Part shown: positions 53,481 to 62,725 of the stretch, piece by piece
Numbering within the stretch: the stretch's first letter is position 1
Layout: every line of letters starts with the position of its first letter
DNA from: Flavobacterium sp. Root420
GTDB taxonomy: Bacteria; Bacteroidota; Bacteroidia; Flavobacteriales; Flavobacteriaceae
DNA length: 64,000 nucleotides
Assembly: GCF_001427905.1 (NCBI RefSeq)
Contig: NZ_LMEF01000023.1
Coordinates: 226,687 to 290,686, forward strand
Direction: 5' to 3'
Position numbers and translations under genes: made by a program
Notes under the pieces: model-generated
What the model was told of the DNA's origin: nothing
Database searches by the model: none
What the model saw: only the letters and a program-made list of their open reading frames with translations

Positions 53481-56400
53481 ATGAGTTTATCAACTACAAG
53501 TATAAGAAGACCTGTTTTAACCATTGTACTGAATCTTTTGATCATTTTATTCGGTTTCATTGGTTATACATTTTTGGGTGTTCGGGAATTTCCCTCAATT
53601 GATCCGGCGCAGGTTTCTATCAGAACAAACTATACCGGAGCCAATTCTGATATTATTGAATCACAAATTACTGAACCCTTAGAAAAAGCAGTAAATGCCA
53701 TTGACGGAATTCGAAATATTACTTCATCAAGTAATCAGGGAAGCAGTAATATTACCATCGAGTTTAATTTAGATAAAAATCTGGAAGAAGCTGCGAATGA
53801 TGTTCGTGATAAAGTTTCGCAGGCTATTAGAAGCTTGCCACAAGATATTGATGCGCCACCTGTTGTATCTAAAGCTGATGCTGATAGTGATGCCATTATT
53901 TCGATGACTGTTCAAAGTGACAGCCGAAGTTCGTTAGAATTAAGTGATTATGCAGAAAACGTAATTTCGCAGCGTTTAGAAACGATTCCCGGAGTAAGCG
54001 GTGTCCAAATCTGGGGACAAAAACGTTACGCCATGCGTCTGTGGATTGATCCTGTAAAATTGACTGCATACCGTTGTACTGTTGCTGATGTTCGTAATGC
54101 CCTTAATGCGCAAAACGTAGAATTACCATCTGGAAAACTAACAGGAAACAACACCGAATTAACAGTAAAAACAGTTGGAAACCTTTCTAAACCGGAGGAA
54201 TTCAACAATATTATTGTTCGTACCGATGGAGACAAAATTGTTCGTTTAAGTGATGTTGGCGGAGCTGAATTAGGTCCTGAGAACATTGAAACTAAACTGA
54301 GTCAATCCGGACTTCCTATGATTGGTTTAGCCATCGTTCCGATGCCTGGTGCGAATTATCTGGATATTTCAGCTGAATTTTATAAAAAGTACGAAGCTTT
54401 AAAGAAAGATCTTCCAAAGGATATTAAATTAAACATTGCCCTTGACAATACTATTTTTGTAAAAAAATCAGTTTTAGAAGTTGCTGAAACCTTAGGGATT
54501 TCTATCATTTTGGTAATAATCATTATCTATTTGTTTTTTAGAGACTGGGCAATTGCGTTCAGACCTTTAATTGATATTCCGGTTTCGTTAATTGCTACGT
54601 TTTTTATTATGTGGCTTTTTGGATTCTCAATCAACGTTTTAACCTTATTGGCAATTGTTTTAGCCACAGGTCTGGTCGTAGATGACGGTATTGTTGTAAC
54701 GGAGAACATTTTTAAGAAAGTCGAAGAAGGTATGTCACCAATCGAAGCAGCTATAAAAGGTTCTAATGAAATTTTTTATGCTGTAATTTCGATTTCAGTA
54801 ACATTGGCTGCCGTATTCCTACCGGTAATTTTCTTAGAAGGTTTCGTGGGGCGACTCTTTAGGGAATTTGGTGTTGTAATTGGTGCCGCAGTATTAATTT
54901 CTGCCTTTGTATCCCTGACCTTAACGCCAATGTTAAATGCCTATTTAATGAAAGGCGGCGAACAGAAAAAATCTAAATTCTACATTAAAACAGAACCGTT
55001 CTTTGAAAAATTAAATAGTGGCTACGCTGACGCCTTAAATCGTTTTATGGATAGAAAATGGATCAGTTTTCCTATTTTAATTGCTTGTTTTGGATTGATT
55101 TATCTATTTTTTACCATTCTTCCAAAAGAAACCGCTCCTTATGATGACCGTAGTTCGGTAACTATGCGTATGACAACTCCTGAAGGTTCATCTTATGAAT
55201 ATACAGATCGTTTCATGCAGGAAATTTCAAGATTGGTAGATGATTCAATTCCGGAGAAAAAAGTAAGTTTGGTTATTACGGCTCCAGGCTTTGGTGCTTC
55301 AGCAACAAATACCGGTTTTATCAGGCTTTCTCTTAAAGAACCGGACGAAAGAAAAAAATCTCAAAAAGATATTGCCGATCAACTAACAAAATGGACAAAA
55401 CAATACCCAGATGCTAAAACATCTGTGATTCAACAACCCACCATCGCCGTTAACAGACGTGGCGGTTTGCCAATTCAGTATATTATCCAGGCTCCGAATT
55501 TTGAAAAACTAAGAGAAAAAATTCCGGTTTTTATGGATGAAGTAGGTAAAAGTGATATTTTCTCTATTTCGGATGTTAATCTAAAATTTAATAAACCTGA
55601 AATCAACGTTAGTATCGATCGTGAAAAAGCAGAAAGTTTAGGGATTTCTATCATTGATATTGCTCAGACACTGCAACTTTCATTAAGCGGGCAACGTTTT
55701 GGTTATTTCATTAAAAACGGAAAACAATATCAGGTAATTGGTCAGTTTGATCAAAAAGACCGATCTAAACCTTTGGATTTAACATCGATGTTTGTAAAAA
55801 GCAAAAGTGGAGAATTAATTCAGATGGACAACGTTGTTAAAGTTGAAGAACAAAGTAATCCGCCACAATTGTATCACAACAACAGATACATGTCGGCTAC
55901 TGTTTCTGCAGGTTTAGCACCTGGAAAAAGTATCAGCGATGGTATTCAGGAAATGGATAGGATTAAATCGAAAGTTTTAGACGAAAGTTTCACCACCGAT
56001 TTAAGTGGAGAATCGAGAGATTTTGTTGAAAGTAGTTCGAATACTTCTTTCGCTTTCGGATTGGCTTTATTATTAATCTTTTTAATTCTTGCCGCACAAT
56101 TTGAAAGTTTTATTGATCCGTTTATCATCATTTTAACGGTACCAATGGCGGTTGCCGGAGCATTATTCTCTTTATGGTTATTTAATCAGACATGGAATAT
56201 TTTCAGCCAGATTGGAACTGTAATGCTTATTGGACTGGTAACTAAAAATGGAATTTTGATCGTAGAGTTTGCGAACCAGCTTCGTGAACAGGGAAAACCA
56301 AAATTAGAGGCCATTTTAGAAGCTTCAGAAGCACGTTTACGTCCAATTTTAATGACGAGTTTAGCGATTGCCTTAGGTGCGTTGCCAATTGCAATGTCAC

Positions 56401-56576
56401 TTGGAGCCGCATCTACAAGTAGAATCGGGATGGGAGTTGTAATTGTTGGAGGAACTATTTTCTCTTTAGCATTAACACTTTTTGTTATTCCGGCGATTTA
56501 TTTGATGTGGTCTAAAGCCAGAAAACATTATCCGGAATTCGATCACATTGATGAATACGAAAAAGAAAGTAAATAA
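53481..56576 (+). CDS. RND efflux permease (HAE1/AcrB-like)
   Basis: A 1031-aa proton-driven multidrug pump. It has the 12-helix RND plan with two large periplasmic loops. The proton-relay aspartates are in GLVVDDGIVVTEN (TM4) and the essential lysine in GLVTKNGILIVEFA (TM10), equivalent to D407/D408 and K940 of AcrB. The periplasmic part includes the usual NRRGGLPIQY. Substrates cannot be inferred. It is the second gene of the operon, and the TolC gene begins shortly after. Confidence 0.95.
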   Translation: MSLSTTSIRRPVLTIVLNLLIILFGFIGYTFLGVREFPSIDPAQVSIRTNYTGANSDIIESQITEPLEKAVNAIDGIRNITSSSNQGSSNITIEFNLDKNLEEAANDVRDKVSQAIRSLPQDIDAPPVVSKADADSDAIISMTVQSDSRSSLELSDYAENVISQRLETIPGVSGVQIWGQKRYAMRLWIDPVKLTAYRCTVADVRNALNAQNVELPSGKLTGNNTELTVKTVGNLSKPEEFNNIIVRTDGDKIVRLSDVGGAELGPENIETKLSQSGLPMIGLAIVPMPGANYLDISAEFYKKYEALKKDLPKDIKLNIALDNTIFVKKSVLEVAETLGISIILVIIIIYLFFRDWAIAFRPLIDIPVSLIATFFIMWLFGFSINVLTLLAIVLATGLVVDDGIVVTENIFKKVEEGMSPIEAAIKGSNEIFYAVISISVTLAAVFLPVIFLEGFVGRLFREFGVVIGAAVLISAFVSLTLTPMLNAYLMKGGEQKKSKFYIKTEPFFEKLNSGYADALNRFMDRKWISFPILIACFGLIYLFFTILPKETAPYDDRSSVTMRMTTPEGSSYEYTDRFMQEISRLVDDSIPEKKVSLVITAPGFGASATNTGFIRLSLKEPDERKKSQKDIADQLTKWTKQYPDAKTSVIQQPTIAVNRRGGLPIQYIIQAPNFEKLREKIPVFMDEVGKSDIFSISDVNLKFNKPEINVSIDREKAESLGISIIDIAQTLQLSLSGQRFGYFIKNGKQYQVIGQFDQKDRSKPLDLTSMFVKSKSGELIQMDNVVKVEEQSNPPQLYHNNRYMSATVSAGLAPGKSISDGIQEMDRIKSKVLDESFTTDLSGESRDFVESSSNTSFAFGLALLLIFLILAAQFESFIDPFIIILTVPMAVAGALFSLWLFNQTWNIFSQIGTVMLIGLVTKNGILIVEFANQLREQGKPKLEAILEASEARLRPILMTSLAIALGALPIAMSLGAASTSRIGMGVVIVGGTIFSLALTLFVIPAIYLMWSKARKHYPEFDHIDEYEKESK

Positions 56577-56628
56577 TTTATTAGCCGCGAATTTAAGTCA
56601 ATTGAATTCATGGCAAAAGAAAACAAAT

Positions 56629-57936
56629 ATGAATACTAAAATTTTGTTCCGCAGTTTAATATTCTTCTTTTGCATTACAAATATAAATGCTCAGGAAGTT
56701 CTGACTATTGGAGATGCTATGAAAATAGCTTTAGAAAATAATTTTGAAATTAAGATTGCCAAAAATAATACAAAGATAAATGAGACCAATGTTACTATTG
56801 GAAATGCAGGAATGTTACCTGTCGCTACTGCTTCAATAACAGATAATAACAGTATTCAGAATTCGTCGCAAACACGTCAGGATGGTACTTCAACCTCTTT
56901 GGATAATGCAAAAAACAACAGTTTGAACTATGGAGTAAGTTTGGGCTGGACTGTTTTTGATGGTATGAAAATGTTTGCCAGACTTGATCAGTTAAAAGAA
57001 CTTCAAAAATTGGGTGATTCTCAGTTAAAACAAACAATTTTAATCAAGATTGGTCAGGTTAATTCTGCTTATTATGATTTGGTTCAGCAACAGCAGCAAT
57101 TGGCCGCTTTAGATACAACAATCGTTATTTCAAAACAACGTTTAACATTAGCGCAAAACCGTTTTAGCATTGGAAAAGCTTCAAAATTAGAAGTTTTAAA
57201 TGCACAGGTAGATTTAAATTCAGATCAGGTTGCCTTGCTAAGACAAAAAGAGTCATATGCAAATGCTAAAATTTTACTGAATCAATATTTAGCCCGTGAT
57301 CCAAAAATTGATTTTAAAGTAACTGACTTGGTTACCGTTGATAATTCGCTGGTTTTAGCCGATTTAATAAATTTGGCACAAAAACAAAACCCAGGTTTAG
57401 AAGCTCAGATCATCAATAAACGAATTGCCGAATTGCAACTAAAACAAGTAAAAGCAGACCGATATCCGGTTGTAAATTTGACCTCTGGCTACAATTTTTC
57501 AGAAAACCAATCTAGTTTAGGATTTACAAGCCAGTCATCGGCAAGAGGTTTAAACTACGGTTTTAATGCAACATTAAATATATTTGATGGTTTTAATCAG
57601 CATCGAAATGAAAAAGTAGCAAAACTGCAAATCGAAAATTCTCAAATTGCAATCGAGCAACAAAATATGATTCTGAATACGCAATTAAGCACTGCTTTTC
57701 AAACATATCTAACCAATTTAGAATTAATTGACCTTGAAGAAGATAACGAAGCTATTGCCAGACAAAATTTAGAAATCACTTTGGATAAATTTAAAATTGG
57801 AACTATCACTACGCTTGATTTCAGAACGGCTCAGCTTAATTATGTTAATGCAAAAGTGCGTTACAGTAATGCTCAATACGAAGCTAAATTATCTGAAATT
57901 GCATTAAAAGAATTAGCCGGAAATATGAATTTTTAA
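56629..57936 (+). CDS. TolC-family outer-membrane efflux channel
   Basis: A 435-aa outer-membrane factor completing the pump. The start at 56629 gives a clean signal peptide (NTKILFRSLIFFFCITNINA); the frame runs open from 56548 but that part overlaps the permease end and lacks a secretion signal. Two helical-repeat halves follow, each with the OEP pattern (LTIGDAMKIALENNFEIK first, then the second half with DFRTAQLNYVNAKVRYSNA, here cited in two parts). Confidence 0.93.
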   Translation: MNTKILFRSLIFFFCITNINAQEVLTIGDAMKIALENNFEIKIAKNNTKINETNVTIGNAGMLPVATASITDNNSIQNSSQTRQDGTSTSLDNAKNNSLNYGVSLGWTVFDGMKMFARLDQLKELQKLGDSQLKQTILIKIGQVNSAYYDLVQQQQQLAALDTTIVISKQRLTLAQNRFSIGKASKLEVLNAQVDLNSDQVALLRQKESYANAKILLNQYLARDPKIDFKVTDLVTVDNSLVLADLINLAQKQNPGLEAQIINKRIAELQLKQVKADRYPVVNLTSGYNFSENQSSLGFTSQSSARGLNYGFNATLNIFDGFNQHRNEKVAKLQIENSQIAIEQQNMILNTQLSTAFQTYLTNLELIDLEEDNEAIARQNLEITLDKFKIGTITTLDFRTAQLNYVNAKVRYSNAQYEAKLSEIALKELAGNMNF

Positions 57937-57937
57937 G

Positions 57938-57945
57938 TAAATTTG
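57938..57945 (+). promoter_or_regulatory. -7 promoter box of the bestrophin gene
   Basis: TAAATTTG, perfect, directly after the TolC stop and 19 bases before the ATG at 57965. No TTG is found at the usual distance. Confidence 0.5.
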
Positions 57946-57964
57946 TTTCAAAAACTAGTTATAA

Positions 57965-58828
57965 ATGATTGCATACAATACTAAGGAGTGGTTCACTTTT
58001 ATATTTCATTTTCATAAATCGGACACTGTCCGAAAGTTATTTCCGATAATGATTGCAATCGGAATTTATTCCGGAATTGTAGGTTATTTAGAGGTTGTTT
58101 ATTTAGGGATTGATACCAATCATTACATCAAAAACATTCCGTTAATGCATGGAATATTGGGATTTGTAATTTCGCTTTTATTAGTGTTTAGAACAAATAC
58201 TGCTTACGATCGTTGGTGGGAGGCAAGAAAACTTTGGGGCGGATTAGTCAATAACAGCCGCAATTTTGCAATTAAACTTTCTGCTATTTTAAAAGATGAG
58301 AACGATCGTAAATTCTTCAGAAAATTTATTCCGGGTTATGCCTCGATTTTATACAAACATTTAAACAATTCTGATACAGCCAAACAGCTTTTTGACGATG
58401 TTGATTTAGAACTTGATCATCATAAACACAAACCGAATCAGGTGAAACGTATGATGTCGCATAAAATTAATGATCTATACGAAGCGAAGAAAATTACAGG
58501 CGATCAGCTTATTATTTTAAATAACGAGCTGGTTGCTTTTACTGATATTTGTGGTGCGTGCGAGCGAATAAAAAACACACCTATTCCCTACTCTTACAGC
58601 GCTTTCATCAAAAAATTCATTTTCTTTTACACAATGACTTTACCTTTTGGCTATTCTTTAAGTCTGGGTTATTACGTTGTTCCTGTAGTGGTTTTTATCT
58701 TTTACGTACTGGCAAGTTTAGAATTAATTGCAGAGGAAATCGAAGATCCTTTTGGAGATGATGAAAACGATTTACCTATTAAAAAGATTTCTGAAAATAT
58801 CAAAAAACATGTTGAGGAACTGATTTAA
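57965..58828 (+). CDS. Bestrophin-family anion channel
   Basis: A 287-aa four-helix channel. The bacterial bestrophin motifs FRTNTAYDRWWEARKLWGG (helix 2 and the following basic segment) and the helix-3 to helix-4 region are present. The family passes small ions, chiefly anions, and gating differs among bacteria. It is next to the efflux operon but has its own promoter box; a joint role is not shown. Confidence 0.9.
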   Translation: MIAYNTKEWFTFIFHFHKSDTVRKLFPIMIAIGIYSGIVGYLEVVYLGIDTNHYIKNIPLMHGILGFVISLLLVFRTNTAYDRWWEARKLWGGLVNNSRNFAIKLSAILKDENDRKFFRKFIPGYASILYKHLNNSDTAKQLFDDVDLELDHHKHKPNQVKRMMSHKINDLYEAKKITGDQLIILNNELVAFTDICGACERIKNTPIPYSYSAFIKKFIFFYTMTLPFGYSLSLGYYVVPVVVFIFYVLASLELIAEEIEDPFGDDENDLPIKKISENIKKHVEELI

Positions 58829-58964
58829 AAAATAGCTTCAAAAATTCCATTAAATAACCTGAACTGCAAAATAAGACATACTTAAACAATTATTTGGTTT
58901 TCAGGAAATTAAAAACAGTCAGAAAAAACCAAATAAATTGTTTCTTACTCCAACCCGCAATCCT

Positions 58965-58972
58965 TATATTTG
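58965..58972 (+). promoter_or_regulatory. -7 promoter box of pheT
   Basis: TATATTTG, perfect, 30 bases before the ATG at 59003. A TTG at 58938-58940 is a little far (24 bases). Confidence 0.55.
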
Positions 58973-59002
58973 TATCCTTATACAAGAATAATATAGTTAA
59001 AA

Positions 59003-61423
59003 ATGAAAATATCTTACAACTGGTTAAAACAATTTATTAAAACAGATTGGACATCTGAGCAAACTTCAGAATTACTAACAGATTTGGGTCTGGAAGTCGA
59101 AGTTGTCGAAAAATACCAATCTATAAAAGGTGGTTTAGAAGGAGTTGTTGTAGGACACGTACTTACTTGCGAAAAACATCCTGATGCCGACAGATTAAAA
59201 GTTACAACTGTAAATATTGGTTTAGAGGCTCCTGTACAAATTGTTTGTGGTGCTGCTAATGTTGCTGCCGGACAAAAAGTTCCTGTTGCTACCATCGGAA
59301 CGGTTTTATATGATAAAGAAGGCGCTGAATTTACTATAAAAAAAGGAAAAATTCGCGGACAGGAAAGTCACGGAATGATTTGTGCCGAAGATGAATTAGG
59401 TTTAGGTACAAGCCACGACGGAATTATGGTTCTTGATGATGCCTTAGAACCTGGAACTCCTGCTGCAGTTGTATTTAAAGTTGCAAATGACGAAGTATTC
59501 GAGATTGGATTGACTCCAAACCGTGCTGATGCCATGAGTCATTATGGAACTGCTCGTGATTTAAGAGCAGGAATGCTGCAACGTGGTGTAAACGTAGAAT
59601 TGATTACGCCATCTGTGACCAATTTCAGAGTCGATATGCGTACTTTAAAAATTGACGTTAATGTTGAAGAACCGCAATTAGCACCAAGATATTGTGGTGT
59701 AACGATTTCAGGAATCACCGTTCAGGAATCTCCGGCCTGGTTGCAAGATCGTTTGAAAGCTATTGGGTTAACTCCTAAAAATAATATTGTTGACGTTACT
59801 AATTATGTATTACATGAATTAGGACAGCCTTTGCATGCCTTTGATGCTGCAAAAATCAACGGAAAAATAATTGTAAAAACACTTCCTGAAGGGACTAAAT
59901 TTACAACTCTGGACGATGTCGAAAGAACATTGCATAAAGAAGATTTGATGATTTGCGACGAAAAAGGTCCGTTATGTATTGCGGGTGTTTTTGGAGGAAA
60001 AAAATCAGGCGTTACAGATGGTACCACTTCTATATTCTTGGAAAGTGCTTATTTTGATGCTGTAAGTATTCGTAAAACAGCTAAAAGACACGGTTTAAAC
60101 ACAGATGCTTCTTTCAGGTTTGAAAGAGGAATTGATCCGACTATTACAGAATATGCTTTAAAACGTGCTGCCATTTTGATTTTGGAAGTTGCGGGCGGAA
60201 AACTTACCTCTGATGTTGTGGAAGTTTATCCTAAAAAAATAGAGGATTTCTCTGTTTTATTGAATTTCAGCCATGTTTATAAAATTATTGGACAGGAAAT
60301 TCCAAAAGATACTATCAAGAAAATCCTGGTTTCTTTAGACATTAAAGTAAACAGTGTTTCTGATTCTGGCTTAGGGTTGACTATTCCGGCTTACCGCGTT
60401 GATGTGCAACGTGAAATTGACGTAATCGAGGAAATCTTAAGAGTTTACGGTTACAATAACATTAATTTTTCTAAGAAATTCAATGCAACTGTTGCCAATT
60501 CACCAAGAACAGAAGATTATAAAGTACAAAATGTTATTGCTTCACAACTGAATTCCCAGGGTTTTCATGAAATGATGGCCAATTCGTTGACTACTGCAGC
60601 CTATGCAAAATTATCTGCTTCATTAAAAGAAGAGCACAATGTAACTATGCTAAATCCGTTAAGTAGTGATTTATCAACTATGCGTCAGTCTTTACTGTTT
60701 TCTGGTTTAGAAGCAATATCGTATAACATCAATAGAAAAAATGCGGATTTAAAATTATTTGAATTCGGAAAAACATATCATAAATATCTTAACGGATATG
60801 AGGAACATAAACATCTTTCTTTATTAATTTCAGGAAACAGAAATAAAGAAAGCTGGACAAATCCTCAAAAAACCACCGATTTCTTTTTATTAAAAGGATT
60901 TGTTAAAGGAATTGTTACCCGTTTGGGGATTGATAAAATCTCAAATGCCCCGGTTCAATCTGACATTTTTTCAGAAGGAACTGCGATTTGCTACAACAAT
61001 GATACTTTAGTAGAAATGGGTGTTGTTAAGAAATCTATTCTAAAACATTTTGGAATCAAACAAGATGTTTATTATGCTGATTTCAATTGGGATTTAGTTC
61101 TTAAAATTATTACAGGAAAAATCAAATATTCTGAGATTCCTAAATATCCTGAAGTTCGCAGGGATTTGGCTTTGCTAATTGACCAAAGTACAACATATGA
61201 AAGTATTTTCAATTTGGCTAAACAAACAGAGAAAGCCCTTTTAAAAGACATTAATTTGTTTGATGTGTATGAAGGAAAAAATCTTCCGGAAGGCAAAAAA
61301 TCATACGCGCTAAGTTTTACCATTCAGGACAATTCCAAAACGCTTACAGACAGTCAGATTGATAAAATCATGTCTAAACTGCAACAAACTTTTGAAACTG
61401 AACTTGGAGCAAGTTTAAGATAA
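59003..61423 (+). CDS. pheT: Phenylalanine--tRNA ligase beta subunit
   Basis: The 806-aa beta chain of the alpha2-beta2 synthetase charges tRNA-Phe. Order: N-terminal domain, tRNA-binding EMAP/OB-type domain (VVVGHVLTCEKHPDADRL, about 47-64), B3/B4 editing domain (about 200-400, with GQPLHAFDAAKI), B5, and a C-terminal ferredoxin-fold anticodon-binding domain (YPEVRRDLALLIDQ). Length and domains are complete. pheS is not in the window. It is followed by a strong two-way terminator. Confidence 0.96.
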   Translation: MKISYNWLKQFIKTDWTSEQTSELLTDLGLEVEVVEKYQSIKGGLEGVVVGHVLTCEKHPDADRLKVTTVNIGLEAPVQIVCGAANVAAGQKVPVATIGTVLYDKEGAEFTIKKGKIRGQESHGMICAEDELGLGTSHDGIMVLDDALEPGTPAAVVFKVANDEVFEIGLTPNRADAMSHYGTARDLRAGMLQRGVNVELITPSVTNFRVDMRTLKIDVNVEEPQLAPRYCGVTISGITVQESPAWLQDRLKAIGLTPKNNIVDVTNYVLHELGQPLHAFDAAKINGKIIVKTLPEGTKFTTLDDVERTLHKEDLMICDEKGPLCIAGVFGGKKSGVTDGTTSIFLESAYFDAVSIRKTAKRHGLNTDASFRFERGIDPTITEYALKRAAILILEVAGGKLTSDVVEVYPKKIEDFSVLLNFSHVYKIIGQEIPKDTIKKILVSLDIKVNSVSDSGLGLTIPAYRVDVQREIDVIEEILRVYGYNNINFSKKFNATVANSPRTEDYKVQNVIASQLNSQGFHEMMANSLTTAAYAKLSASLKEEHNVTMLNPLSSDLSTMRQSLLFSGLEAISYNINRKNADLKLFEFGKTYHKYLNGYEEHKHLSLLISGNRNKESWTNPQKTTDFFLLKGFVKGIVTRLGIDKISNAPVQSDIFSEGTAICYNNDTLVEMGVVKKSILKHFGIKQDVYYADFNWDLVLKIITGKIKYSEIPKYPEVRRDLALLIDQSTTYESIFNLAKQTEKALLKDINLFDVYEGKNLPEGKKSYALSFTIQDNSKTLTDSQIDKIMSKLQQTFETELGASLR

Positions 61424-61439
61424 AAAAGTTTAATTCATA

Positions 61440-61469
61440 AAAAACCCGACCATAACAAGTCGGGTTTTT
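61440..61469. terminator. Two-way terminator between pheT and the SGNH gene
   Basis: Stem aaaaacccgac with gtcgggttttt and an 8-base loop, between convergent genes. Confidence 0.9.
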
Positions 61470-61474
61470 CTATT

Positions 61475-62713
61475 TTAAAAAGTAACGCGGGTTGATAATC
61501 TTCTTGCTCCTACCGAATTTGGATGGATTTCGTCTCTCCAATATTCAGATGAATTTAAAAGGCCACGATAATCTATTATTCTGCTTTGAAAACGATAACC
61601 GTAATAATTGAAATGATTTTTTATTTGCCATAAAAGCGCATAAAAACGATCCAATAATCGGATTATGATATAACATCTCAAAATTTCATCTGTAATCCCC
61701 AAGCGGTCAAAAACAGGTTTTATCCACGGTCCTAAAGGCAAACTTAATCCGGCAACTGAAGGCTGTACACCAAGTTTGAATAACGGATAATCATAAGTAT
61801 GCATATAAAATATGGTGTTTGGCGTGCAATGTGCGTTTACAATGCTTCCAAATCCCAGATAATTGCGCATAATGGTAGTAAAAATAGAATTGAGATTGGC
61901 GGAATTAAAAAGCGCACTATCAAAAGTAGTGGTATTTAAATATCTTTTGTATACAATACATTTTTGATATAAAGCATCTCCGGACAAGCTTCTTAGTTCA
62001 CTTAATTTTGTTGTGTCAGTAAAGAAACCGGGATTAAATGTAGTTACTCCGGCATTTAATATTCTGCCAAGTTGTGGAAAAACATCATTTCCGCCTCCGC
62101 TAAAATAAATTCGGTCAATTCGATAACCGCTCACATATTGCACAAAATGAGTTTTGTCAGCATACATTTGTGAAGTGGTTTCTCCAAATTTTGCCAGATG
62201 AAGGCAATTTAAATTAAGCCTTTGATTATGATCTGTAATCGTATCGTACAAATCCAAAACTCTCGGCACAGGATAATCTAACCACGAATCTCCCTCAAAA
62301 ATAACATTTAATGTATTGGCATTTCCCGCATTTCTTCTGAAGAAAAATGAATTGGTCAGAAAAGGTTGGTGCAGTGATTCGTCTTCACTTTCTGTCAGTG
62401 CTGTAATCACTCTGGGCAATTGTTTCAAAGCAATATAAGTGGCATCATTCGGATTAATGATTCCAGTGACCTGTATATTGTTATTGGCCTGAAAGTTCAA
62501 AATTGAAATAATAGTGCTGTCGGTCTGACTATTAGCAATATTTCCGCTTACAGTAACCGGATAACCTAACTCTTTAAGATAATTTTGAATTTGAAGAACA
62601 TCCTGCGGATTATTCATGGCATTTAATCCCACGCTGTTCCCCAATAATTGTGGAGGTGAAATCGTTGCAGGATTCTGATTTATAATTGTTGAATTAGAAA
62701 CTAAATTTTCCAT
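61475..62713 (-). CDS. SGNH-type hydrolase with N-terminal peptidoglycan-binding-like domain
   Basis: A 412-aa protein without a signal peptide that I can see. Residues about 35-95 (LQIQNYLKELGYPV to TYIALKQ) resemble a PG_binding_1 helical repeat. The catalytic part has GDSW (Ser143), GGGND (N209, D210) and DEIHP (D394, H397), which matches the block I, III and V set of SGNH hydrolases (esterases, deacetylases). It ends near the terminator and follows the S8 gene with only 12 bases between, so the two are one operon. Confidence 0.75.
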   Translation of the reverse strand: MENLVSNSTIINQNPATISPPQLLGNSVGLNAMNNPQDVLQIQNYLKELGYPVTVSGNIANSQTDSTIISILNFQANNNIQVTGIINPNDATYIALKQLPRVITALTESEDESLHQPFLTNSFFFRRNAGNANTLNVIFEGDSWLDYPVPRVLDLYDTITDHNQRLNLNCLHLAKFGETTSQMYADKTHFVQYVSGYRIDRIYFSGGGNDVFPQLGRILNAGVTTFNPGFFTDTTKLSELRSLSGDALYQKCIVYKRYLNTTTFDSALFNSANLNSIFTTIMRNYLGFGSIVNAHCTPNTIFYMHTYDYPLFKLGVQPSVAGLSLPLGPWIKPVFDRLGITDEILRCYIIIRLLDRFYALLWQIKNHFNYYGYRFQSRIIDYRGLLNSSEYWRDEIHPNSVGARRLSTRVTF

Positions 62714-62725
62714 AACATTTGATGT

